Assembly: GCF_921293095.1 (NCBI RefSeq) | Contig: NC_060251.1 | Coordinates: 89,452,566-89,516,565, forward strand | From: Ischnura elegans | Lineage: Eukaryota > Arthropoda > Insecta > Odonata > Coenagrionidae | DNA length: 64,000 nt | Direction of reading: 5' to 3' | In this document: positions 25,491-36,240 of the stretch, piece after piece | How positions within the stretch are numbered: the stretch's first letter is position 1 | Layout: the number at the start of each line of letters is the position of its first letter | Made by a program: the position numbers and the translations under genes | The notes under the pieces: model-generated | Seen by the model: only the letters and a program-made list of their open reading frames with translations | Databases searched by the model: none | Told to the model about the DNA's origin: nothing

Positions 25491-26046
25491 TTATCTAAAA
25501 TCAGCAATCGATGCAGTAGCGCTGAAGAACCTACATAGTCTATTATTTTGTATATGTTAGCTGTATAGGCTATTTTCTCATTTTATCCAGAGAACAAAAA
25601 CCTACATGATGAAAAAAAAAATATTCCCTATAAAGAGTTCTTTACATGGGTATTGCAGCAATTCTTTGTACAACAATGAAATTTTGTAAACATTTACATA
25701 TGAAAATCATGAAAACAGTTACCAAATTCAGTCAAAAACAATTGGTCAACTCTCAAAATGAGTGAAAATATTACTGACATTTTGAATCTTGAATAGGTGT
25801 AATGTATCCATAATAGAAAAAATTAGGCACTTTTCTATAAAATTATTTAACCACACCATGCATTTCAATTCTCGGATCAATCAGGTGCAAGACCAACAAG
25901 TCATTCCTGTTCGGGTCATGTACATGTGATTTTGGCTCTGTGAGTTGAAACAAAATGTGTATTTAATTGAAGAATCTAACAGAATTTCTATTATTCATGA
26001 AAACAGTCTTTATTTTGATTGTATTGGAGCAAAACTATGCATTAGA

Positions 26047-26327
26047 CAGTGGCATTGGGAGGGGGAGATCCAGGGGTCCCCTCCCCCTGCCAACCCCACC
26101 AAAATATAAAAGCACAATTTATTTCCCCCATAAAAGAAAACAAAGTATTAAAAAATCATTTACAAAATTTACAAAAGATTTCTTTAACAAATGATGAAGT
26201 TTTTTCGATTATGAAAAGTGTGAATATTAGGTAGTTTAAAACCGTCTACTTAGCACCCTGTTTTTCAAAAATTTTCCACCTTGACTTTGGACCCACCCCC
26301 CGAGCGAAATTCATGGCTACCCCATTG
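26047..26327. mobile_element. hAT MITE, about 100 bp upstream of an exon
   Basis: Begins CAGTGGCATTGGGAG and ends GGCTACCCCATTG, an imperfect inverted repeat. A perfect 8-bp duplication GCATTAGA flanks it (26039-26046 and 26328-26335). It ends 98 bp before the predicted acceptor of the terminal exon, inside the intron. The small frames at 25967-26234 belong to it and are not genes. Confidence 0.85.
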
Positions 26328-26425
26328 GCATTAGAAAATGGTGAAGTTAAAACAAAATCTTGCTACTTCAATTTGACTAGCTGATGTTTCATTGGCATAC
26401 ATTGCGATTTTATCTTTATACAAAG

Positions 26426-26710
26426 CATGGATACAATCCGGATCTGGAGAGGCAGTCAATATCAAGATATATTCCACTTGGGCTGAGAACTACCCAGCAA
26501 GTGGTTGCAGCTCCATATAAGGACATCCCATCTACGCAAGTTTACACATCCTCCGGTGGATTGCCACTGCCAACAAGTTATGTGAGGGCACCGTATGCCA
26601 CAACCCAATTCATCCAACCAGTGGACTACCAAGAGCTCTATCCATATCCACCCCCGGCAATGTATGCACCAGCCTACCCGTACGTGTACAAATCAGTGGT
26701 ACCTGAATAG
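26426..26710 (+). CDS. Terminal exon, Tyr/Pro-rich tail of host gene
   Basis: Preceded by a pyrimidine-leaning tract and AG (26424-26425), the exon opens in phase 0 with HGYNPDLERQSISRYIPLGL and runs 94 codons to TAG at 26708-26710. The C-terminal part is rich in Tyr, Pro and Ala (for example YPYPPPAMYAPAYPYVYK), a composition seen in RNA-binding and adaptor protein tails; that is only a compositional remark. Its phase fits the 71-base exon at 24684-24754. A long 3' UTR probably follows to an AATAAA at 27476-27481. The family is not recognised. The second frame at 26595-26975 is a shadow. Confidence 0.6.
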   Translation, partial: HGYNPDLERQSISRYIPLGLRTTQQVVAAPYKDIPSTQVYTSSGGLPLPTSYVRAPYATTQFIQPVDYQELYPYPPPAMYAPAYPYVYKSVVPE

Positions 26711-27500
26711 GTTCTCAGGGAAGGAGATCTCAAAGCGCGAATGTAAGATTGTATACCAACCTTATGGTGTCTCACAAGATAAACTTGACCACAAAATTCA
26801 GGAATTTATTAACTTTATAGAAATTTTGCTTTATGGTATGACATTTTTTGAAGTTGGCATCGGGGTGATGCAAAAATTAATGCCAAACTCAAGTCTACTG
26901 ACCTTAAAAATATTGCCATTATCACTGCAGATGTCTTTAAGGAATCAGTATAGTGGCAAGAAGAGAAGAAAATGAAATTTTGTCTGTGCATAACAGGAAA
27001 TGTGAAAGGAGGAGACGTTCATTGATGTTGGGAAATGATTTTTGAATGCTTTTCGTGAAGGCGTAATATTTTCAGATGGTGTGGTTAGGGTACTTAGTAT
27101 TTATTGAGACATGCATAGAACATCTAAATAATTCTGCAAAATGTTTTCTGAATAGTACAAAATGTTGAGGAATGCATTTTTCCTGCTTCTGGTGGTGAAT
27201 ACATATAAGTGCTTAATTATTTAAGTTAGTGTATAGAAAATGTCTATGTGATTTTATTGTTAGTCTATTTTGTATTTGAAACCTTTGATAATCATCTGTT
27301 ATGAAATTTAAAATTTCATATTTCTTGTGTAATAACTCACAGCTTATCACAATATGTGACAAGAAAAATAGTTGTAAAACAATTCTATTTCATTAGTGAA
27401 AAACTGAGACTTGTATGTGATGGCATCATGGATATGAACTGTAACTACGATCATATTCCTGTGAAATTTAGATGTAATAAATAATTATTTCAATGGCAGC
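26711..27500 (+). promoter_or_regulatory. Likely 3' UTR with poly(A) signal
   Basis: Non-coding, AT-rich sequence directly after the TAG at 26708-26710. AATAAA at 27476-27481 is the first canonical poly(A) signal and would give a UTR of about 0.8 kb. This is inferred from position only. Confidence 0.45.
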
Positions 27501-27927
27501 CCTTTCAAAGTGAGTGTCTTATGAAAATATACATTTTCTCAATGGGTCAATAGAGCATACACATAATCATAATACATGCATACATTAATGCATCATTTAT
27601 GCCAAAATTTGAAAATTTTTTTCTGTTGGTGGAGCCTTCATAATAAGCTCATTTCTGAAATCATAATGTAATCAAGAAATATAATTTGACATTAAGTAGG
27701 TAGTTATTTTTCCAAATGCTATTAGCAAGCTTGCAGTGAATAATGCTTTTTTGCTAGTCATTAATTTTTTTTTTTAAATATCATGTCATGTGCTCATGAA
27801 CACTGCTTGTGTTACAACAAAATTTTTCTGATATACCACGTGCTGAAAAATCCGTTCCATTTTTATATTCATTTGAGACTTCTGATTAAAGCAGTGGTTG
27901 AAACCAGTCAACCCTTGCAGCTCGCTC

Positions 27928-28388
27928 CCCAGTGAGAAATGGGTGGTGGAATCCACGTGGAACCCACGTGGAACCCACGTGGAACCCACGTGGAATCCAC
28001 GTTGATTTCAAGTGGATTTGTGGTGATTAGCATAAAATGTTAAACAGAATTTCTAATTTGTGGAACTTAACTCTCTGGAGACATTGCGTCATTTATCATC
28101 CTGAAACCACGCTAGTTATGTGAAAATGTATCGCACATTCTATTTTTATATAATTCGTGGAAAGGCAGCCATGAGAGCACATGAAAAATCGTAGACACAT
28201 ATATAGAAGGTTTAGATATAGAGTGGTTGAGGTTCTAATGGTTTTAGGACAGCACCTACTGCTGTTTTAATTTTTCCACCAAATTTCCACGTGGGTTCCA
28301 CGTTGATTCCACGACCAAAAACACGTGGTATCCACGTTACATCTCCACGTGGGTTCCACGTGGATTCCACCACTCATTTCTCACTGGG
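27928..28388. mobile_element. TIR element with CACGTGG repeat arms
   Basis: The ends CCCAGTGAGAAATGGGTGG and ATTTCTCACTGGG (with CACCACTC) are complementary. Just inside the left end are five tandem 11-mers GGAAYCCACGT (27948-28002) and a degenerate sixth. The right arm (28285-28370) carries the complementary TCCACGTGGGTTCCACGTGG-like series. Each unit junction makes CCACGTGG, an E-box palindrome. It is flanked by TC on both sides, which could be a 2-bp duplication or chance. No transposase. The superfamily is unknown to me. Confidence 0.75.
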
Positions 28389-28621
28389 TCCTATATGAAA
28401 GTATCCAAATATATGAGTTACATAAGATATAGTACAGTAAAGCCACAATTATCTGTCCTTGGCTAACAACTCATTGGATTATGTCTATCACTTTCCTGGC
28501 TATAGTACCCACAAATTTCTATTCTTACTTTTCATCAAGTTAAAATAACCAGTTTTTTATGAAATGGGAGAAAAAGCATAGGAAGCATTATTGCTGGAAT
28601 GATTACATTTCAATCATAATT

Positions 28622-28757
28622 GATACCTCCACTTTATAAATGCTCAACAATCGCCCACCAAAAAAAATTCACTCATTTATAGTAGCCCTCTAGTAGTACT
28701 AATTGAACGGATATGATTCGGTGGGTGATTGTTGAGCATTTGTACGGTGGAGGTATC
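28622..28757. mobile_element. Foldback MITE, 136 bp
   Basis: GATACCTCCAC at the left is complementary to GTGGAGGTATC at the right, and AATGCTCAACAATC with CCACC just inside pairs with GGTGG and GATTGTTGAGCATT. The arms cover about 40 bp with one mismatched stretch, around a loop of about 55 bp. No clear target duplication. Confidence 0.75.
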
Positions 28758-29014
28758 GTAATGTAATGTTTACAAAGATAGCGATCATGACTGCATTATA
28801 CTTCTCTATTGATTGTCTGTTTGGGATAACCCTTATCAGGATGGATAATGGAAGCTTCACAGAATTTAGTTTTTAAGAATTCCCATGAACCCTCTTATTG
28901 TGACAGGCAATTTCTCACTGACTATTTAGGACTATTTCACCCTTTGTTTTGGAATTTTACCTTCTACAGATAGTTTTCCATTTGCAGGCAGTTCAGTTTC
29001 CAGATTTTTTTTTT

Positions 29015-29019
29015 ACTTT
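29015..29019. repeat. Copia target-site duplication (left)
   Basis: ACTTT, repeated exactly at 33502-33506 on the other side of the element. Five bases is the usual Copia duplication. Confidence 0.9.
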
Positions 29020-29220
29020 TGTTGTAAATAGTTACTGGGGGGACGATGGTTTTAGATTCAGGAGGAGTGGTAAATGAACACGACCACACGTGTTGAATAA
29101 CATGGCGAAACTGCGGTTTATTAAAAGAACCAACTTCCGGTGAAGAACAAAAACAAATGAATACAGTAATACGATAGTTGGGAGATTACCAGCCATATTC
29201 AAACAAAAACAATCACAACA
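29020..29220 (-). repeat. Copia 3' LTR
   Basis: 201 bp, TGTTGT to ACAACA. In element orientation it carries AATAAA (complement of 29117-29122), the probable poly(A) signal. Confidence 0.93.
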
Positions 29221-29236
29221 CTCTCCCTTAATCTAC
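29221..29236 (-). promoter_or_regulatory. Copia polypurine tract
   Basis: Immediately upstream of the 3' LTR in element orientation the sequence reads AGATTAAGGGAGAG, a purine run in the position of the plus-strand primer. Confidence 0.7.
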
Positions 29237-29241
29237 CAACT

Positions 29242-32200
29242 TTACATTGCATTTTTACAATTAACCATACCCAGAGGAATAATGCACTTGCGGTGTGCAG
29301 TCACATTAAGTGCCTTAGTAAACACATCGGCAATCATTTTTTCAGATTCCATGTAATTGAGGACAACCTTCTTATGCTTAACAAGTTCCCTGATGTGATG
29401 AAACTTCACTTCTATATGCTGAGTGCGAGCATGCAATCCATTGTCAGAGGCTAATTTTAGTGCACTCTGGTTATCATTCCATAAAAGAATTGGCCCCTTC
29501 CTACCACATAACTCAGAGAGTAACCCCTTCAAGTAAGTGGCCTTCCTACCTGCAGAGTCAATGGCAATATACTCTGCCTCGGTTGAAGACAAGGCAGTTA
29601 CACTTTGTTTTTTACTCTCCCAGCAGATTGGTCCACCAGCAGACACAAAAACATACCCAGTCACTGATTTTCTGTTGACGTCATTAGCAAATGACGCATC
29701 AACAAAACCACAAATATCCGGATTATTCTCAGTCCTTCGGAATTCTATTCCTGCATCAATTGTTCCTTTTAAATACCTTAACACTCTTTTCACACACTGC
29801 CAGTGTTCATTTCCATAGCAGTTGTTGAACTGGCTGAGGTAATTGGTAGCATAGGATATATCAGGCCTGGTACACACTGATAAATACAGTAAACTTCCAA
29901 TCACTTGTTGGTAAGGTACACTATCACACGTTATCGATTCACCCTTGGTCAGTCGAGTGCCAGGAACCATAGGGGTTGACACAGATTTACATTCTGCCAT
30001 CCCCACCTTACTCAGCAAGTTCAAAATTACCTGTTTTTGGTTCAACTTTACTTTACCATTACCCATTTCTACCCTCATTCCCAGGCAATCCACGACTGAT
30101 CCTAAGTCTTTTACCTTAAAACAAGAGTGGAGCTTTTGTTTCAGTTTCTCAGCTTGAACTTCATCATTAAAGAATACAAAAAAGTCATCAACATAAACAC
30201 ATATTATAACCATGGATGCACCATCTCTCCAAAAATAAACACAAGGCTCATGTTGAGATTTCTTAAAACCAACACTTAATACGACTTCATCCATTCTCTC
30301 ATACCAGGAACGCGAAGCCTGTTTCAGGCCATAAATGGCCTTCTTTAACTTATACACTTTACTTGCATCTGAAACAAAACCTTCCGGTTGGTACATGAAA
30401 ATGTCTTCACTTAGTGAACCATTCAAAAAGGCTGTGGAAACATCCAAGTGATGTACATGCAAACCATGAGCAACAGCAATTGAAAAACACAATCGTAAGG
30501 TATCATGTCTCACCACAGGAGCAAAAGTGTCAAGATAATCAATACCATAACGCTGAGAGAAACCCTTAGCTACCAGGCGAGCCTTATACTTGTCCACTTC
30601 TCCCTCCCCATTCCGCTTCAATTTAAAAACCCATTTGCATTGCACTATATTTCCACCCTTAGGTCTGTCTACAAGATCCCACACATCGTTTTCCTGAAAA
30701 GAACTGATCTCTCTTTCCATAGCTTCTTTCCAATGAATTTTATCAGTACCATTTAATGCCTCGGTAACTGATGTAGGTTCTACCTTTTCATCACATGCTA
30801 AATATAACTCAAAACCAGGAAATTCCTTCCTTTGCCTTTCCCTCATAGGATACCTCCTTTCACCTTCATCGACATTATTTCCAGGATTTATTTGCACCTC
30901 ATTTGCATCCGCAAAAGACAGATTTTCAATATCATTCTCTGCTCCATGAATGTGATTGACATTGGCATTTGTTTCACTCTGACAATGAACATCATCACTG
31001 ACATTACACACTGAAGTAAATGGCAAATCATCATCTAAGTTTACAGGCACAGGCATACTGAAAGAACCCTTCTTCCCTTTACCAATAGCCTTAATTGCAG
31101 TGAAACTATTTTCAATGAATTTAACATCACGAGCAACAAGAATTTCTCTCGGGTTTTCAGGATTAAGCAAACGATACCCCTTGGAAGCTGAAGAGTAACC
31201 CACAAAGACCATTTTCTTGCTCCTAGGATTTAGTTTATCCCCCCTTATTTCCTCAGGGATTAGAGCATATGCATCAGAACCAAACACCCTGAGCTGATCA
31301 TAGCTGACTTTCTTACCTGACCACAGGACCTCAGGGACATTGTCAGGGACACTCCTGTGGGGGCTTCTGTTTAATAAGTACACAGCAGTGTTAGCTGCTT
31401 CTGCCCACATCTCCTTAGGACTTCCTGCGTGAAAGAGCATGCATCGCACTTTCTCCAGAATGGTGCGATTCAGTCTCTCTGCTACACCATTTTGCTGTGG
31501 AGTATACCTTACAGTTCTCTGATGTGTGATTCCTCTGCTTTTAAAGAAATTCTGTAACTCATCACTCAAGAACTCAGTTCCATTATCAGACCTGAAAATT
31601 TTCAACCTTTTACCAGTTACATTTTCAGCCATATTTACAAAATCAATCACTCTCTGCTTGGTTTCAGACTTGCTCTTTAAGAAATAAACAGTCGTTCTGC
31701 GAGAGAAATCATCTATCAAAGTAAGAATGTACCTTGACCCACTCCATGACTTTACATTAGAACCAAAATCACACAGATCAGAGTGAACAAGACCTAGTAC
31801 CTCATCTGCCCTAGTACCTCCTTCCTTAGGAAAAGGATTTCTGTGCTGTTTTCCAAGAACACAAGCATTACAATCATCAGCAGGTTCATACTTGAAATCA
31901 ATGCAATCACTTAATTTATCCCGCAACAATATCATATTTTGCATACCCAAATGACCCATTCTTTGATGCCACAATTCATAATCATTAATATTGCACACAA
32001 ATGCCTGCTTTGATTTAACATCCAAACGGTATAACCCATTACTCGTTCTACTTGCAGTAGCTAGTTCTGTACCATTACAGACAAAGTCATCATCATACAT
32101 TTTACAACCCTTTTTATCATAAACAACAGTGATCCCTTTGTCGGCAACTTGACTTACAGAAATCAAATTTTCTTTCAATCCAGGAACATGCACAACATGT

Positions 32201-33219
32201 TTAAGTTCACAAATGTGATCACTTACATTTAGGTTCACAGATCCAACACCTCTGCTTTTAAGCTTACCGTTATTTCCGACAGTAATCTCAATATGACTGT
32301 CAACGTCACGACAATAATCATGCATACGGTCTTCATGGGGTGACATATGCACGGATGCTCCGGAATCTACAAACCAATCTGAGTCACACGATGCAGCCGA
32401 CAGGGCACACAGAAGACTTCTCAGCGGTTTCCTATTTTCTCCTTTCTTCTCTCCCTTAACCTCGGCTCTGTTCTCGTTCGGATCCCTCTTCTTCTGCGAC
32501 TGCGGGCATTGTGTTTTAAGATGCCCCTTTTCACCACAGTTCCAGCACTTCCACGCCTTCACAACTGATGAACTCCCAGCCATGGTCGAAGAGTTGTACT
32601 TCTTGCCCTTGGAATACAGGGCAGTGGTTTCGGGAACACTCGCATTTTGACCGGCACTCACGCTCTTCCGGTAGCTTTCGTCTAGCAAAATCGTCTTCAC
32701 ACGATCCAAATTTAAGACATTCTCCCCACTCGTGATGGCCATGACAAGATTGTCATACGAATTTGGCAGCCCCTGAAGCAACATTGCTGCAACAAAGTTT
32801 TCCGCCATCGGCTCACCGATACCCTCGAGCTTGTGTGCCAACATTATCACCTCGCTGATATAAGTGTCCATGGTTTCAAACTTTTCGAGCCTCATTTGGC
32901 ACATAGAACGAAGCAGGGATACATACCGCCACTTGCCTTTATCCTCATATGCCTTGGATAAAGCATTCCAGGCATCCTTTGCCGTTTTAGCTGGCCTTAC
33001 ATGGGGATATACCACAGGCTGCACCATAAGGCAAATGTCTGCTAAAGCTTTCTCGTCCCTACGTTCTTTACCTTCGCCATTATCACTTCCCTGGACACAA
33101 CTCCACAATCCATTACGACGTAAATAGTTCGTCATCGCGAACGACCAGTCATAATAGTTTTCCCGCCCAACGAGTTTTTCGAAACCATACGCCTGCGAAG
33201 TGACCTGAGATTCTTGCAT
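29242..33219 (-). CDS. Copia Gag-Pol polyprotein
   Basis: A single uninterrupted frame of 1325 codons from the ATG at 33219; the eight codons upstream open only with GTG. The order is that of Copia. Gag has a zinc knuckle CWNCGEKGHLKTQC at about 225-238. The protease has DSGA at about 285. The pre-integrase HHCC region is at about 415-465. The integrase has catalytic D481, D545 and E581 (35 residues between the last two, in a TPQQNGVAER context). The reverse transcriptase has LDVSTAFLNG at about 925 and YVDD at about 1009. The RNase H has SSTEAEY and the final QHIEVKFHHIRE block. All key residues are present and there is no frameshift, so the element may still be competent. It is the internal region of the LTR element. 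Confidence 0.95.
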   Translation of the reverse strand: MQESQVTSQAYGFEKLVGRENYYDWSFAMTNYLRRNGLWSCVQGSDNGEGKERRDEKALADICLMVQPVVYPHVRPAKTAKDAWNALSKAYEDKGKWRYVSLLRSMCQMRLEKFETMDTYISEVIMLAHKLEGIGEPMAENFVAAMLLQGLPNSYDNLVMAITSGENVLNLDRVKTILLDESYRKSVSAGQNASVPETTALYSKGKKYNSSTMAGSSSVVKAWKCWNCGEKGHLKTQCPQSQKKRDPNENRAEVKGEKKGENRKPLRSLLCALSAASCDSDWFVDSGASVHMSPHEDRMHDYCRDVDSHIEITVGNNGKLKSRGVGSVNLNVSDHICELKHVVHVPGLKENLISVSQVADKGITVVYDKKGCKMYDDDFVCNGTELATASRTSNGLYRLDVKSKQAFVCNINDYELWHQRMGHLGMQNMILLRDKLSDCIDFKYEPADDCNACVLGKQHRNPFPKEGGTRADEVLGLVHSDLCDFGSNVKSWSGSRYILTLIDDFSRRTTVYFLKSKSETKQRVIDFVNMAENVTGKRLKIFRSDNGTEFLSDELQNFFKSRGITHQRTVRYTPQQNGVAERLNRTILEKVRCMLFHAGSPKEMWAEAANTAVYLLNRSPHRSVPDNVPEVLWSGKKVSYDQLRVFGSDAYALIPEEIRGDKLNPRSKKMVFVGYSSASKGYRLLNPENPREILVARDVKFIENSFTAIKAIGKGKKGSFSMPVPVNLDDDLPFTSVCNVSDDVHCQSETNANVNHIHGAENDIENLSFADANEVQINPGNNVDEGERRYPMRERQRKEFPGFELYLACDEKVEPTSVTEALNGTDKIHWKEAMEREISSFQENDVWDLVDRPKGGNIVQCKWVFKLKRNGEGEVDKYKARLVAKGFSQRYGIDYLDTFAPVVRHDTLRLCFSIAVAHGLHVHHLDVSTAFLNGSLSEDIFMYQPEGFVSDASKVYKLKKAIYGLKQASRSWYERMDEVVLSVGFKKSQHEPCVYFWRDGASMVIICVYVDDFFVFFNDEVQAEKLKQKLHSCFKVKDLGSVVDCLGMRVEMGNGKVKLNQKQVILNLLSKVGMAECKSVSTPMVPGTRLTKGESITCDSVPYQQVIGSLLYLSVCTRPDISYATNYLSQFNNCYGNEHWQCVKRVLRYLKGTIDAGIEFRRTENNPDICGFVDASFANDVNRKSVTGYVFVSAGGPICWESKKQSVTALSSTEAEYIAIDSAGRKATYLKGLLSELCGRKGPILLWNDNQSALKLASDNGLHARTQHIEVKFHHIRELVKHKKVVLNYMESEKMIADVFTKALNVTAHRKCIIPLGMVNCKNAM

Positions 33220-33284
33220 CTTTGCTACCACACGGTTTACCACAAAAATAAAGAAATCTGAATTCAGCAGCGCAGTGGAAAGTC

Positions 33285-33300
33285 GGCTGGGCCCATAACC
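33285..33300 (-). promoter_or_regulatory. Copia primer-binding site
   Basis: Directly inside the 5' LTR, the element strand reads GGTTATGGGCCCAGCC. This matches the known primer site of Drosophila copia, which pairs with an internal (anticodon-side) part of initiator-Met tRNA rather than its 3' end. Confidence 0.8.
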
Positions 33301-33501
33301 TGTTGTAAATAGTTACTGGGGGGACGATGGTTTTAGATTCAGGAGGAGTGGTAAATGAACACGACCACACGTGTTGAATAACATGGCGAAACTGCGGTTT
33401 ATTAAAAGAACCAACTTCCGGTGAAGAACAAAAACAAATGAATACAGTAATACGATAGTTGGGAGATTACCAGCCATATTCAAACAAAAACAATCACAAC
33501 A
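33301..33501 (-). repeat. Copia 5' LTR
   Basis: 201 bp, indistinguishable by eye from the other LTR. It carries the promoter of the element; AATAAA on the element strand is the complement of 33398-33403. Confidence 0.93.
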
Positions 33502-33506
33502 ACTTT
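33502..33506. repeat. Copia target-site duplication (right)
   Basis: ACTTT, matching 29015-29019. It abuts CCCCAG, the predicted splice acceptor of the next exon. Confidence 0.9.
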
Positions 33507-33512
33507 CCCCAG

Positions 33513-33627
33513 AATTTCGGCAAAGGACATCGAGCTATGGTTAGTTGAGCAAAGGATGGCAAAAGAGCTTCTGGCTCAGAAAGTTATAAATGACAAACTG
33601 GCGGAACTGCAATTGATGGGACAGTAA
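33513..33627 (+). CDS. Predicted terminal exon of a host gene
   Basis: After CTTTCCCCAG (AG at 33511-33512) the sequence opens with one base completing a codon and then reads ISAKDIELWLVEQRMAKELL followed by AQKVINDKLAELQLMGQ, ending at TAA 33625-33627. The residues are a charged, leucine-containing amphipathic pattern typical of an alpha-helical or coiled-coil C-terminus. The natural pyrimidine tract (long T run ending ACTTT at 29005-29019) is now 4.5 kb upstream because the Copia element sits inside it; only ACTTTCCCCAG remains attached. Upstream exons would lie left of 29 kb on the + strand, but I could not identify one with the needed phase. Family not recognised. Confidence 0.5.
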
Positions 33628-34000
33628 CCAAATCAGCCATCAAACCAGGAAAATTATCACCTCATATTTTATATAATGGAGTAATGGATAGATCACTGGG
33701 TTTAGGAAGCCTCAGTGATGTAACTCATATCCCTACCCTCCACTGGTTGTGACTAGAATAAGTTCCCACAGTTCCAACAAAATTGGCTCATTCAACAATT
33801 TTTTATTCAGCACCTATACTAGGTACTATCTATTACGCTTGCGTCTATCTTAAATTTAATGCTAAAGGTGTAATAAAAAAAAGGCTCAGAGTACTTAAAT
33901 CAAAGTTTTTATTCAATTATAAAATTCTAAGACTTATTTGCTTTATTTATGACATACTGAGTGAAAAAAGGTTATATAAATAAATAAAATACATAAATGA
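33628..34000 (+). promoter_or_regulatory. Likely 3' UTR with poly(A) signal
   Basis: Non-coding AT-rich sequence after the TAA at 33625-33627. AATAAA words near 33978-33990 (within ATAAATAAATAAAATA) could end the transcript, giving a UTR of about 0.35 kb. Confidence 0.4.
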
Positions 34001-34547
34001 GTCAGAGGAATAAAGAGAACCTCTTTTTTGAAAGAGTTTTTTGATTTGTATTACTGAATTTTATATGCCTTGGAATTCTCACTTTTTACAGTATTTCTGA
34101 CAAAATTGCTATTTTTATTTACTTTTATCTACTTTTTAAGAGCCAGTATAACATCAAATCGTTTTCCGGGCATGCAATTTCCTAAAATTTTATGGTGGAG
34201 GGCCCCATATCATGAGCCGCAGCCGAGGTCCCCCGTTCATTTCAGACCACCCATGCTTTTGTTAGCAATTCCTTCCCTCAATGAGCAGCACTCCCAGAGT
34301 GAGCTATTAAAATGAAACTCTAATGACATCACCAACTCATGAAAAGTTGGCTGAAACTTTTGCATTTTCTTCATTTTAAACTAATGAGACAGTGAGTGAA
34401 TGAGGAAGATTTTTTCATTGTAACTTACCTATCTTCCACCTCCATCAACCAAATTCTTTTAGTATATTTTGCTTTCTGCTCTGAGTGAACGAACTCATTG
34501 CCCTCTCCTGACATTGGTGGTAGCAGAGTAAAGTTTTTGCCTGCCAC
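34001..34547. other. No recognisable gene
   Basis: AT-rich, with a G/C-rich patch (34195-34245) resembling ends of old hAT-like repeats. No gene supported. Confidence 0.4.
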
Positions 34548-34555
34548 ACAAAAGG

Positions 34556-35697
34556 CAGGGTTGGCAAGTGAAACAAAATGAAAATATTTCCTTTCGATGC
34601 GAATGGAAACAAAAATTGGAGGCCTAGGTTTAGTTTCTGTTGTAGTATACACTTAGGGTGGTGCCCCTTTCACAGTCAGTGAGTTGGTACCACTGACTGA
34701 TCCTTATTTCCGGTTGGCCCCAGAAGCGTTGTTGGTGATGTGTTCATATTTGTAATGGTGACCGTAACAATTAAAGTCCTACTAGTATCTATTAATATTG
34801 TATTCTTTTTAAATAATAACAGCCACTTGTTGCATTGAGTGACAACATTAAACAGTTTCACTCCTGCATGAGATTAAAATCACCTAGGGGTTAAGTTTTG
34901 ACCTGGGACAAAACTTTATTCCTGGAAACAAAACTAAATTATGTAATTGCAACTCCAATGCTCATAGTTACGTTTCGATCCCAGAAATTGAGTGGAGGAG
35001 AATAAGAGGGAATAGTTTTGACCCATTACCTTTGACATACATGTAGACAGGAACGGATCCAGGATTTCTTTCTGGGGTGGGGGAGGGCACAAGCAAGGCC
35101 GTATCCAGGATTTTGTTCTGGAGGGGGCACAAGGATACCTCTTCATACAAAAAGAATGCAATCATAATGGGTCCTTTTTAGAAATCATGCATATTTTTTA
35201 AGGGACAGGGGGGGGCATGTGGCCTCTCTTAGATCGCCTATGAGTGTAGAGAGGTGTTATATATTTAGCTAAAAATATTGAAAATTCAAATTCAAATGGC
35301 CAGTTTTTGAAAAGAAATTCAAATGGCCAGTTTTCGTTCAACATTTTCCTGTTAGCTGAGAAAACATGAGTGCCCCATACATCTAATACCGGCAGGCTGA
35401 ACCTCTACTTTACTATTCAACCATTCTTTGTACTCTGTGTATGGGTCGAAACTAAACTGTTCTAAGGTGAAGCACATGGTCCCTTTCGTGCAAAATGATA
35501 TCTGTGTTTCCTTTTGTCCCAGATATTTTGTTAACTTTCAACCCGAAGTAGTTTTGACTCCGATTTCGTTTAGACCCAGAGTTTAGCTCTTTGGGTTTAA
35601 ATCGATTTCGTTTTGTTTTTCCATTCAGCTCTTTGGAACAAAACTATTGAAATTTTACTGGTTTTGACTTTCATTTCATTCCACTCTGCCAACCCTG
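34556..35697. mobile_element. hAT-type non-autonomous element
   Basis: Ends CAGGGTTGGCAAGTG and CTCTGCCAACCCTG are inverted repeats. The flanking 8-mers ACAAAAGG (34548-34555) and ACAAAAGA (35698-35705) match at 7 of 8. The subterminal words 'gaaacaaaatgaaaa' and 'tttcatttcattcc' mirror each other. The middle (about 35045-35240) holds two G-rich 'ggatccaggatttctttctgg/gtatccaggattttgttctgg' repeats that look like pieces of another hAT MITE, so the element is nested or rearranged. No transposase frame. Confidence 0.7.
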
Positions 35698-35848
35698 ACA
35701 AAAGATTGTAGGTTCAAGTCCCACCTGGGTAGGTGACGCTTGCCCTGGGCAAGGCTGCTCCTGTATGTTTGATTGTTGAGTTAAAAACCCTTATGTCAAA
35801 GGCAAATTGTGCTGTTTTCGGTGGTACAGGAATAAATAAATAAATAAA
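35698..35848 (+). mobile_element. tRNA-derived SINE with (AATA)n tail
   Basis: Starts with a B-box context GTAGGTTCAAGTCCCACCTG, nearly the same as the SINE at 775-905 read on its own strand, continues through a unique body and ends in AATAAATAAATAAATAAA (about 35830-35847). It lacks the A box, so it is 5'-truncated at or near the hAT element boundary. Confidence 0.65.
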
Positions 35849-35989
35849 AGTGGGTGGATTAGAGAGGAACAAACTACGACCAGGGAGATGGATCCATCTA
35901 CTTGTAGAGGAGAGGAGGATCCAGCTACTTGTGGGAGAGAGGATCTACCTACTTGTGGGGATCTGCCTATATGTAGTGGTGGATCAAAG

Positions 35990-36240
35990 TGGGGTGCAGG
36001 GCCCTAACCCCCAAAATTTGTGGAAAATTTCAAAAGATAGGAATATTTTTGGTGGTTTTCCGATGAAAGTTTTTATTGCAAAATCTTAAGAAACAATATT
36101 TGAAAAAAAATTGATGAATTTTTAAAAGCCAAATGTTTACTCATATCAGATCTCAGATGCATTATTGCAGAGAGATATTGTACATTACCAATAAGCACTG
36201 CAAAAAGTAATCCCCCAACAGAACAACCTCGATCCATCCC
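35990..36240. mobile_element. Possible old hAT MITE
   Basis: AGTGGTGGATCAAAG at the left and CGATCCATCCCTG at the right are roughly complementary CAGTGGTGGATC-type ends, with a G-rich run inside. The target duplication is not recoverable. Weak call. Confidence 0.35.

Larger units (their letters stand above)
29020..33501 (-). mobile_element. Complete Copia LTR retrotransposon
   Basis: A 4482-bp element on the minus strand with 201-bp LTRs, an intact gag-pol frame, a primer-binding site, a polypurine tract and a 5-bp target duplication. The two LTRs look identical base for base when read side by side, which implies very recent insertion. It lies between a long T run and CCCCAG at 33507, i.e. 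in the pyrimidine tract of a predicted splice acceptor of a plus-strand host exon. It is the only element in the window that appears intact. Confidence 0.95.
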